A stretch of 10,881 nucleotides of DNA from an uncultured Christensenella sp. (GTDB lineage: Bacteria > Bacillota > Clostridia > Christensenellales > UBA3700). The notes beneath the pieces were generated by a model that did no database searches, was not told the origin of the DNA, and saw nothing but the letters and a program-made list of their open reading frames with translations. Both the position numbers and the translations under genes were made by a program. Below, in pieces: positions 5,961-10,881 of this stretch (position 1 is the stretch's first letter; every line of letters starts with the position of its first letter). The stretch is from positions 1-10,881 of the forward strand of contig CAJTZR010000064.1 of assembly GCA_910584035.1 (NCBI GenBank), read 5' to 3'.

Positions 5961-7622
5961 ATGAGGTTAAAAAAATTAACTATATTGGCTGTAGTTTTTG
6001 TAATGACAATTAGCTGTATTTTGCTTGCGAGTTGTCAAAATAATGTTCGCAGTATGTATGAAAAAGTCACAACCAAATATAAAAATGGTGTAACTGATTT
6101 TGACAAAGGTTGGAGCAATTATAATAATGGTTGGGAAAATAATGGTGACACTGTAAATAAATTGTTGTCTACTACACCAAACGAAAGGCAATTGATTCAC
6201 GCAGATAATGAATATTATAACTTTGTACATTTTGGTATGAACACTATGACAGATAAGGAATGGGGAGACGGCACTGAAACTGTAGACCAGTTCAATCCTA
6301 CAAATGTTGATACTGACCAATGGGTTAAAGTTTTTGCTGATAGTGGTAGTAAAGGTGTTATTTTTACAGCAAAACATCACGATGGTTTTGCTTTATGGGA
6401 TACAAAGACAACAGAGTTTAATGTTATGAATAGTGGTTATCCACACGACATAACTAGAATGGTAGCAGAGTCTTGTAAAAAATATGGCTTAAAGTTTGGG
6501 GTATATTTGTCACCTTGGGATATTCACGAACCTAGGTATGGAAAGGCTGGCGGTATTAATGACGAAAGAAGCTATAATTACATATTTTATCGTCAAGTAG
6601 AAGAAATACTTAATATTGTTGAAAGCGTTGGCGTTACTTTATTTGAGTTTTGGTTTGATGGTGCAAGAGCTGCTGATGCAGAGGTTGAAGCAGGTTTTGA
6701 GTATGCTTGGAATGATATTTATGATTTAATTAATACAAGGTTCCCAGATTGTGCGATTGGTAATTGCGGTAACGATGTTAGATGGGTTGGTAATGAGGCT
6801 GGCGTTGCTCGTGAAAGTGAATGGTCAGTAATATTATCCGATTTGCCAGCTGATAAACAACAAGATAGTGAGTTTGATGCTAAAAGGTTAGGCTATAGTT
6901 ATGAGTCAAGCGATAGGGGTAGTAGAGAAACAATTAAAAAGGTAAGCGAAAATATCGCTGATTGGAAAGTTAAATATTACCCAGCAGAGTCTGATGTTAG
7001 AATACGTACTAAATGGTTTTGGCATAAAAACGATAAAGTAAAGTCAGCTAAAACGCTTGCTAATTTGTATATTACTAATATTGGTATGAATTCTAGCTTT
7101 TTACTAAACGTAGCACCTAGTACAGCTGGTATAATTGAACAGAAAGACATCGACGCATTAATGGGTATGAAAGCAATTGTTGACGAAACAATGAAAAAGC
7201 AAATTATGCCTGCTAGCGTTTGTACGAGTGGTTATGTTGATAATCAAATTAAAGTAGTGGATAATTCCAGTCTACCATATGCAGTACTAAACGATAGTAA
7301 CTATGACAAAGACGAGAGCAAGTGTTATACAAGCTATAAATTGCCAGATAATGGATATATTATGGACTTTTGGTTTAGTGATGTGCAATCATTTGGTAGG
7401 ATAGATATTAGAGAGGACTTAAGATTTTCTCAACGAGTAGAGGCGTTTGAGGTTTGGGCAGTTGTTAATGGCAAATGGAAACTTGTTGCTGACAATACAA
7501 TAATTGGTAATCGCAAGATTTTTGTGTTCAAAAATGCGGTAAAAACAAACCAATTACGTTTAGTATTTAAACAATCACGTAGCAACCCTTACATAAGGTC
7601 AGTTGAATTTTTTGAGAAATAA
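5961..7622 (+). CDS. GH29 alpha-L-fucosidase lipoprotein with C-terminal F5/8-type (CBM32-like) domain
   Basis: A 553-residue secreted glycosidase expected to remove alpha-linked fucose from glycans at the cell surface. Residues 1-25 form a lipoprotein signal peptide (MRLKK, hydrophobic core, lipobox LASC, C25 to be lipidated), followed by a linker rich in Asn, Tyr and Trp to about 65. The GH29 TIM barrel covers about 75-410, with FVHFGMNT, FTAKHHDGFALWD (H139, H140) and EFWFDGA. D233 in the last is the expected nucleophile. The acid/base is probably a glutamate in GNEAG (E279) or ESEW; this is inference. HFG plus EWG near the N-terminus suggests the alpha-1,3/1,4-specific GH29-B group. Residues about 420-553 look like a discoidin/F5/8-type carbohydrate-binding domain. 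GAGGG at 5952-5956 supports ATG 5961. It lies 54 bases after pyrR with no convincing promoter between, and ends at a strong terminator. Confidence 0.93.
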   Translation: MRLKKLTILAVVFVMTISCILLASCQNNVRSMYEKVTTKYKNGVTDFDKGWSNYNNGWENNGDTVNKLLSTTPNERQLIHADNEYYNFVHFGMNTMTDKEWGDGTETVDQFNPTNVDTDQWVKVFADSGSKGVIFTAKHHDGFALWDTKTTEFNVMNSGYPHDITRMVAESCKKYGLKFGVYLSPWDIHEPRYGKAGGINDERSYNYIFYRQVEEILNIVESVGVTLFEFWFDGARAADAEVEAGFEYAWNDIYDLINTRFPDCAIGNCGNDVRWVGNEAGVARESEWSVILSDLPADKQQDSEFDAKRLGYSYESSDRGSRETIKKVSENIADWKVKYYPAESDVRIRTKWFWHKNDKVKSAKTLANLYITNIGMNSSFLLNVAPSTAGIIEQKDIDALMGMKAIVDETMKKQIMPASVCTSGYVDNQIKVVDNSSLPYAVLNDSNYDKDESKCYTSYKLPDNGYIMDFWFSDVQSFGRIDIREDLRFSQRVEAFEVWAVVNGKWKLVADNTIIGNRKIFVFKNAVKTNQLRLVFKQSRSNPYIRSVEFFEK

Positions 7623-7625
7623 TAA

Positions 7626-7658
7626 AAAATAAAGACGAAATTTTTTCGTCTTTATTTT
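7626..7658. terminator. Two-way intrinsic terminator
   Basis: A perfect 15-bp stem (7626-7640 with 7644-7658) has a three-T loop and the core AAAGACGAAA/TTTCGTCTTT. The flanking T-run on one strand and A-run on the other allow function in both directions. It ends the fucosidase gene on the plus strand and the DUF6512 gene on the minus strand, whose stop codon (7652-7654) is inside the stem. Confidence 0.9.
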
Positions 7659-8212
7659 ATCCCATATTTATTTTGTAGTTGGTCATAAAATAAATTTATA
7701 TGCGGTGGATAGTAGGTGAACGTAATCAATAATACTACAAACAAAATCGCCACGGCTAAATAAATATACCAATATTTAGCTACATATCCATTACTTATTA
7801 TCTTGTAACTTACAGCAAACATCGCTATTACTAAAAAAATTGCAAGAGAAATATCAACAGCAGTAAAATTTTTACCTATTATTCCTGAATAAGTGTAAAA
7901 AAATGCTACCATTATAGGAATACAAAATACAAGTGGTATTGCTTTTGCAGTAATGAATACTTTGTTATCTGGTTTTATTATTACGTATTCTATAATACTA
8001 AATATTAAAAATGGATAAAAAATGATTTTTCCGTGTTCCCAAACACTTTCATTTGTCGCAAATAACCAAGCAATAATAGGTGACTTGTTAAGCCATTCAT
8101 ATGCAAAATGAAAGACAAAAGATAATATTAAACATAATAAAAGGCCAATAAATTCTGTAATTATCAATTTTTTGCTAATATCAATATTATTGCTGACTGC
8201 AGAATGTTCCAT
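7652..8212 (-). CDS. DUF6512 family membrane protein
   Basis: A 186-residue integral membrane protein with about five hydrophobic segments (near 16-38, 62-80, 90-108, 118-138, 147-166). It matches a clostridial family of unknown function, recognised by ATNESVWEHGKIIFYP after the first membrane segment and by FTYYPPHINLFYD plus a final KYGI at the C-terminus. Conserved Asn, Glu and His in NESVWEH and the PPH motif could form a polar site, but no activity is known. The start was set at ATG 8212 because AAAGGGGTGAAAGT lies directly upstream. The frame stays open back to 8311, but that reading duplicates the overlapping gene and has no family support. It overlaps the upstream small gene by 26 bases, which suggests coupled translation. 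Confidence 0.85.
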   Translation of the reverse strand: MEHSAVSNNIDISKKLIITEFIGLLLCLILSFVFHFAYEWLNKSPIIAWLFATNESVWEHGKIIFYPFLIFSIIEYVIIKPDNKVFITAKAIPLVFCIPIMVAFFYTYSGIIGKNFTAVDISLAIFLVIAMFAVSYKIISNGYVAKYWYIYLAVAILFVVLLITFTYYPPHINLFYDQLQNKYGIK

Positions 8213-8429
8213 TACTTTCACCCCTTTTATCTTGAATTTTAATGCCAATACTACTTGCAATTTCAAAATATTCTTGCCACCTATATTCACGAATAGGGTA
8301 ACATTTGTCATCTGTTAAAACAAGTAGACAAGGTGAGATATATTTATATTGATTAATCAAAAGCATTTGCGGATTTTTACATTCCCTAATTTTCTTTTTA
8401 ATATTGCTGTGATAATTATAATATGCCAT
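8187..8429 (-). CDS. Small uncharacterised protein, 80 residues
   Basis: I do not recognise a named family with confidence. The protein is soluble-looking, without a signal peptide or membrane segment. It starts MAYYNYHSNIKKKI and has a hydrophobic strand YISPCLLVLTDD followed by CYPIREYRWQEYFEIA, rich in charge and aromatics, with four Cys in all. A fold of short strands plus one helix is plausible. A weak AGGT at 8436-8439 precedes ATG 8429. The 26-base overlap with the DUF6512 gene, whose ribosome binding site lies inside this frame, suggests a two-gene operon. Codon use looks like that of its neighbours, so I favour a real gene. Confidence 0.65.
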   Translation of the reverse strand: MAYYNYHSNIKKKIRECKNPQMLLINQYKYISPCLLVLTDDKCYPIREYRWQEYFEIASSIGIKIQDKRGESNGTFCSQQ

Positions 8430-8447
8430 ATTGTACCTACAATTATT

Positions 8448-8475
8448 AGTATATTAAACATTATTAACCTTTAAA
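8448..8475 (-). promoter_or_regulatory. Weak candidate promoter for the small gene/DUF6512 pair
   Basis: Read on the minus strand: TTTAAA (8475-8470), 16 bases, TATACT (8453-8448). The -10 is good and the -35 poor. The implied leader is short, about 15 bases. Confidence 0.3.
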
Positions 8476-8528
8476 CATAATATATGCATATTCACTTAAT
8501 CACATAACAAAAATACATGTTTTGTATA

Positions 8529-9083
8529 TTATGACATTTTTTCAAAAACATTTATGATAAATTTTCCAGTTTTTTCTTGTTTTCGTATTGCATACTCGTA
8601 TGCAATACGCGTTCCACTTTTACGGCTACTATATTGATTTTTCGTTTTCGGTTCATAATTTTTATTATAATAAAAAACACAAAAATTACTTGCGTCAATC
8701 ATTTCTTGATTACGCTTTACATACGATGCTTTTCCCGCAAAATAAACTGAATCAGATTGAACATAATCGTCAAAATCTTTAAGATTAACTTTTTTGTTTA
8801 ATACGTGTTGCATAGCAATTTCTAATTTTGCTTTATTTGCTTTTAGTACAGCTGATTCACTATGACAATTATAAACTATTCGCATTATATTGGTATAATA
8901 TTATTGATAATATGTTACAATTTCGTGACACAAATCATCAAATTCGCTGCAACTACCAAAAATAAAACAATTTACATTATATTTAGTTATTAATTCCATT
9001 ACAAGGCTTTCTAAATAATCTTGTAATTCTTTTGTAATAATAATTTTTCTATGACCAATAAAACAACATTTAATTTTTTCCAT
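8529..9083 (-). pseudogene. SLOG-family (DUF1273-like) gene interrupted by one in-frame TAA
   Basis: The reading frame from ATG 9083 to TAA 8529 is a single frame of 184 codons with one internal stop, TAA at 8903-8901 (codon 61). Before it are MEKIKCCFIGHRKI and FIFGSCSEFDDLCHEIV; after it are AGKASYVKRNQEMIDASNFC, VFYYNKNYEP and SGTRIAYEYAIRKQ. These are in the order and spacing of SLOG-superfamily nucleotide-binding proteins common in Clostridia, and the total length fits. The next ATG after the stop (8885) has no ribosome binding site, so the second part is unlikely to be translated alone. The remaining codons are intact and a good promoter survives upstream, so the mutation looks recent, or the base could be a sequencing error. 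The family's precise role is unknown; relatives bind nucleotides or nucleotide-derived ligands. Confidence 0.82.
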
Positions 9084-9111
9084 ATTTTACCCATTTTTAA
9101 AATTTATATAA

Positions 9112-9140
9112 ATTATAGCATATAAAAATAACAAAATCAA
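9112..9140 (-). promoter_or_regulatory. Strong sigma-A promoter for the SLOG gene
   Basis: On the minus strand: TTGATT (9140-9135), a 17-base spacer, and a perfect TATAAT (9117-9112) preceded by TGC, an extended -10. Transcription should start near 9105, about 22 bases before ATG 9083. It sits next to the palindromes at 9144-9179. Confidence 0.8.
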
Positions 9141-9143
9141 GCA

Positions 9144-9179
9144 AAAATATAGTTTATTGACTATATTTTGTGTCAATAA
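9144..9179. promoter_or_regulatory. Two overlapping 26-bp palindromes, operator-like
   Basis: Palindrome A has 10-bp perfect arms AAAATATAGT (9144-9153) and ACTATATTTT (9160-9169) around six bases. Palindrome B has 8-bp perfect arms TTATTGAC (9154-9161) and GTCAATAA (9172-9179) around ten bases. They share 16 bases, and the left arm of B starts exactly where the left arm of A ends. The cluster lies just upstream of the SLOG promoter and over the -35 of a candidate promoter for the XRE gene. It is therefore a good candidate binding site for that regulator. No T-run follows, so a terminator is unlikely. Confidence 0.6.
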
Positions 9180-9185
9180 TAATTT
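9157..9185 (+). promoter_or_regulatory. Candidate promoter for the XRE regulator
   Basis: TTGACT (9157-9162), 17 bases, TAATTT (9180-9185). The -35 is inside the overlapping palindromes, as expected for autoregulation. The leader would be about 115 bases. Another weak pair, TTATGA (9230-9235) and TATAAC (9253-9258), lies closer to the gene. Confidence 0.4.
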
Positions 9186-9305
9186 TGTATTAAAAATGTT
9201 ATTATATAGCTTGCTGTTTATAAAATAGTTTATGATTGATTTTAAAAGTTTTTATAACGTGTTAAACTGAAAAATATAAAATTGCCTATAGCTGAGAGGT
9301 ATGTT

Positions 9306-9665
9306 ATGGATAATAGCGTTATTAAAATAAAAATAGGTCAAAGAATAAGAGAAACTAGACAAGCTAGAAAAATGAGCCAAGCTGATTTAGCATTTGATGC
9401 TAATATTTCTTTACCGCATATAAGTGATATTGAACTTGGTAAGAAAGAAATGTCCATAACTACTTTTATACGGATTATTGAAGCATTGCAAGTTTCTGCT
9501 GATGAAATTTTAAGGTCAGATATTCCATCAGTCAATAAAATTTATCAAAAAGAATTTGCTGATTTGTTAGGTGATTGTTCGGCAAATGAAACGGAGTCAA
9601 TTATAAAAATAGTTAAGGAACTTAAAGGAATTTTAAAACAAAACAAGGAAGAATATTTTGATTAA
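9306..9665 (+). CDS. XRE-family helix-turn-helix transcriptional regulator
   Basis: A 119-residue DNA-binding protein. A Cro/C1-type HTH domain covers about residues 7-70: IGQRIRETRQARKMSQADLA, then the recognition region ISLPHISDIELGKKEMSITTF, then ALQVSADEIL. The C-terminal 45 residues are mostly helical and charged (FADLLGDCSANETESIIKIV), like the tail of many clostridial single-HTH regulators, and may mediate dimer formation. ATG 9306 was chosen because AGAGG at 9295-9299 is six bases before it; an upstream TTG at 9282 in the same frame has no such site. It stands alone on its strand, divergent from the SLOG pseudogene, and ends at an intrinsic terminator. The palindromes in the divergent spacer make autoregulation and control of the SLOG gene likely, by inference. 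Confidence 0.9.
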   Translation: MDNSVIKIKIGQRIRETRQARKMSQADLAFDANISLPHISDIELGKKEMSITTFIRIIEALQVSADEILRSDIPSVNKIYQKEFADLLGDCSANETESIIKIVKELKGILKQNKEEYFD

Positions 9666-9678
9666 AAATCGATATATA

Positions 9679-9704
9679 AAAAAAGTGGCGGTTGCCACTT
9701 TTTT
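9679..9704. terminator. Two-way intrinsic terminator
   Basis: An 11-bp stem (9679-9689 with 9694-9704), core AGTGGC/GCCACT, has a GGTT loop and a six-T run at the end of the right arm with a matching A-run on the left. It lies between the convergent XRE gene (ends 9665) and hydrolase gene (ends 9733) and can serve both. Confidence 0.9.
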
Positions 9705-9732
9705 AGTTGTATTTTAATTTGTCGTTTTAATA

Positions 9733-10518
9733 TTATTCTTTATTACTCCAAAACTTTTCCAAACAACTATTAAATTCTGTTGGATTATCCATATTCGCAC
9801 AATGTCCAGCATTTGGAATTATTATTTTTTCGCATTTTTCGCTGTCTGCCCATTCATTAACAATATCTAATTCCATTGGAATGTCATATTGTCCGCAACC
9901 AACTAAAAGTTTATATTCTCTCGCTTTTTTAGGATACTTATTTATCAATAATTGTAATTTAGACAAGTACATCAGCGAACTTTTTTTGAATTGCAAATTT
10001 AAATTATAAAATTCCTCTTGAGCAGTTGTTGTATATGCAGATATTTTTTTATTGGCTTTAGCAAACCATTTAATAGAGAATAATGCTTTGAAAATCATAC
10101 CCATTTGTGCTTTAGAATTTTCTTTTTGTTTATCCATATCAAAATTATTAATATCATAACCACCAAAGCAAGCTAATGATAAAACTTTATTTTCATACTT
10201 ATTTGCAAAATCTTGTATAAATACACAACCTAATGATACACCTACAAAGTGGGCAGAAGTAATGTTGTGTTTTTCAAAAATTTGGTTTATCCAGTCAGAC
10301 ATACTCTCTAAACTATCCTCTTTTTTTGTGTTGATAGAGTCGCCGTGTCCAATAACATCAATTGCTAAAATATTGTATTTACCAGCAAAATATTCAAATT
10401 GCTTATCAAACATTTTGTGGTTTACAAAAGCAGCGTGTAGAAATACTATCCATTCAGTGTTTGCTGTATCATCAATAAAATATGCTATAGGTGAGTTTTC
10501 GAGAAATAATTTATTCAT
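9733..10518 (-). CDS. Alpha/beta-hydrolase fold protein
   Basis: A 261-residue cytosolic protein of the alpha/beta hydrolase superfamily. The N-terminal strand and oxyanion region are WIVFLHAAF; AIDVIGHGDS follows. The nucleophile elbow is GVSLG with S95. The rest of the triad is probably D212 in CGQYDIPME and H239 in NAGHCANMDNP. A helical lid lies around 125-190. The HAAF in place of the usual HGxx at the oxyanion site is a small deviation. The substrate is not predictable; carboxylesters or a C-C bond hydrolase substrate are possible. AAGGAAAAT precedes ATG 10518. It is transcribed away from a truncated plus-strand gene, and its promoter region carries the same palindromic half-site as that gene's. 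The 3' end meets the XRE gene at a shared terminator. Confidence 0.9.
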   Translation of the reverse strand: MNKLFLENSPIAYFIDDTANTEWIVFLHAAFVNHKMFDKQFEYFAGKYNILAIDVIGHGDSINTKKEDSLESMSDWINQIFEKHNITSAHFVGVSLGCVFIQDFANKYENKVLSLACFGGYDINNFDMDKQKENSKAQMGMIFKALFSIKWFAKANKKISAYTTTAQEEFYNLNLQFKKSSLMYLSKLQLLINKYPKKAREYKLLVGCGQYDIPMELDIVNEWADSEKCEKIIIPNAGHCANMDNPTEFNSCLEKFWSNKE

Positions 10519-10574
10519 ATTTTCCTTTTATAGTCAATTAGTAGAATTATAAGTTAAAAATCATTGACAAAAAT

Positions 10575-10594
10575 TTAACTTTTATTTAAGTTAA
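10575..10594. promoter_or_regulatory. Operator-like palindrome at the hydrolase transcription start
   Basis: The arms TTAACTT (10575-10581) and AAGTTAA (10588-10594) are perfect 7-bp inverted repeats around six bases. The site begins at the last base of the minus-strand -10 and covers the expected start point (near 10587), a typical repressor position. The half-site is shared with 10636-10645 and 10662-10687. Confidence 0.6.
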
Positions 10595-10671
10595 TTTTAG
10601 CACTAATTTTTATAATTGTCAATATTTTAAAGTTTTTAAGTTAATATTACGCAATATATGGTTAAGTTAAT
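10586..10671 (+). repeat. Three copies of the decamer TTAAGTTAAT in the divergent spacer
   Basis: Identical copies start at 10586, 10636 and 10662. The first and third are arms of palindromes; the middle one stands alone in the same orientation. Spacings of 50 and 26 bases are near whole numbers of helical turns for the first and about two and a half turns for the second. This is consistent with a multi-site operator. Confidence 0.65.
10594..10622 (-). promoter_or_regulatory. Strong sigma-A promoter for the hydrolase gene
   Basis: On the minus strand: consensus TTGACA (10622-10617), a 17-base spacer, then TAAAAT (10599-10594) preceded by TGC, an extended -10. The leader would be about 70 bases. 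A second perfect TATAAT occurs at 10551-10546 but lacks a -35 at proper spacing. Confidence 0.75.
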
Positions 10672-10687
10672 AAATCAAATAACTTAA
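10662..10687. promoter_or_regulatory. Operator-like 26-bp palindrome upstream of the right-edge gene
   Basis: The arms TTAAGTTA (10662-10669) and TAACTTAA (10680-10687) are perfect 8-bp inverted repeats around ten bases. The right arm occupies the place where the -35 of the plus-strand promoter should be. Overall length and arm/spacer layout equal those of palindrome B at 9154-9179, though the sequence differs. Confidence 0.6.
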
Positions 10688-10708
10688 ATCGTAAGTTTGT
10701 AATATACT
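10680..10708 (+). promoter_or_regulatory. Candidate promoter for the right-edge gene
   Basis: A good -10, TATACT, is at 10703-10708. At 17 bases upstream the -35 position reads TAACTT (10680-10685), a poor match that lies in the palindrome arm. Either an activator bound there helps the polymerase or a repressor blocks it. The leader would be about 25 bases. Confidence 0.45.
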
Positions 10709-10738
10709 ATTAAGTGTTAACATTAAAAAGGGGACTTA

Positions 10739-10881
10739 ATGGATAAGGAAATTAACTTTAATAAAAAGTATTTAATAGATATTGGTGCTATGCCATTTGC
10801 TATTGAGGGTGGCATTCGTAATCAATTTAGAATAATTGCCAATATGTTGCAGTTTGTAAAAGTTGATATTTTACAAAAAGC
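10739..10881 (+). CDS. Unidentified protein, N-terminal 47 residues (runs off the right edge)
   Basis: Starts at ATG 10739 with an excellent AAAAGGGG at 10726-10733 and stays open to the end of the window. The visible sequence begins MDKEINFNKKYLID and continues IGAMPFAIEGGIRNQFRIIA, NMLQFVKVDILQKA. There is no signal peptide; the segment looks soluble and partly helical. I do not recognise the family from this fragment. It is divergent from the alpha/beta hydrolase gene and shares palindromic half-sites with it. Confidence 0.75.
   Translation, partial: MDKEINFNKKYLIDIGAMPFAIEGGIRNQFRIIANMLQFVKVDILQK

Noticed and set aside
8213..8311. Upstream extension of the DUF6512 gene to 8311
   Set aside because: The extra 33 residues have no family match, and a strong AAAGGGG site directly precedes ATG 8212.
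8507..8525. Terminator for the SLOG pseudogene
   Set aside because: The ACAAAA/TTTTGT arms are short, the stem is weak and mismatched, and no T-run follows on the minus strand.
8529..8885. A separate 118-residue gene starting at 8885
   Set aside because: It has no ribosome binding site, is in the same frame as the upstream piece, and contains only the second half of the SLOG-family motifs.
9282..9305. TTG start at 9282 for the XRE regulator
   Set aside because: No ribosome binding site precedes it, whereas ATG 9306 has AGAGG at proper distance.
10564..10592. Plus-strand promoter from TTGACA at 10564-10569
   Set aside because: The matching -10 (TAAGTT) is poor; TATACT at 10703 is better placed for the right-edge gene, so this was not listed.
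1..10881. Mobile element, CRISPR array, toxin-antitoxin pair or phage module
   Set aside because: No transposase, integrase, terminal inverted repeats, spaced direct repeats or recognised toxin was found; the XRE gene has no small toxin partner on its strand.

Overview
The window is an AT-rich chromosomal segment that reads as a low-GC Firmicute, most likely a gut-type member of the Clostridia. The reasons are a class III (Firmicute-type) fructose-1,6-bisphosphatase, a yggS-sepF-lspA-rluD-pyrR block like the one beside the division cluster of Bacillus and Clostridia, DUF6512 and SLOG-family genes of clostridial type, GGAGG-like ribosome binding sites and standard stop codons. No tRNA, rRNA, CRISPR array, insertion sequence or phage gene was seen.

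Layout, left to right. (1) The 3' part of fbp enters from the left edge, followed by about 435 bases of gene-free, very AT-rich DNA. (2) A plus-strand housekeeping run from 1208 to 5225 holds a cytosolic Sel1-repeat protein, the PLP homeostasis protein YggS, the division protein SepF, lipoprotein signal peptidase LspA and an RluD-type pseudouridine synthase. Several junctions overlap: yggS/sepF by 14 bases and lspA/rluD by up to 43. The genes that usually separate these in Bacillus (ylmG, ylmH, divIVA, ileS) are absent. (3) pyrR follows after 150 bases with its own candidate promoter, then a GH29 alpha-L-fucosidase lipoprotein. A strong two-way terminator closes this plus-strand run. (4) From 7652 to 9083 the genes are on the minus strand: a DUF6512 membrane protein, a small uncharacterised gene overlapping it, and a SLOG-family gene split by one in-frame stop codon. 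(5) A divergent intergenic region with overlapping 26-bp palindromes leads to a plus-strand XRE regulator ended by a second two-way terminator. (6) A minus-strand alpha/beta hydrolase and a truncated plus-strand gene diverge from a 220-base spacer. It carries two palindromes with the same half-site, one at the start point of one promoter and one over the expected -35 of the other.

The left part is basic metabolism, division, envelope maturation and pyrimidine control; LspA could process the fucosidase lipoprotein encoded just downstream. The right part is accessory. The points most worth following are the SepF with a lysine-free, Arg/Tyr-rich disordered N-terminus in place of the usual membrane-binding helix, the shared-operator divergent locus at the right edge, the operator-like palindromes between the SLOG pseudogene and the XRE gene, and the cysteine ladder in the Sel1 protein. 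No complete, clearly new multi-gene system is demonstrable from this window alone.
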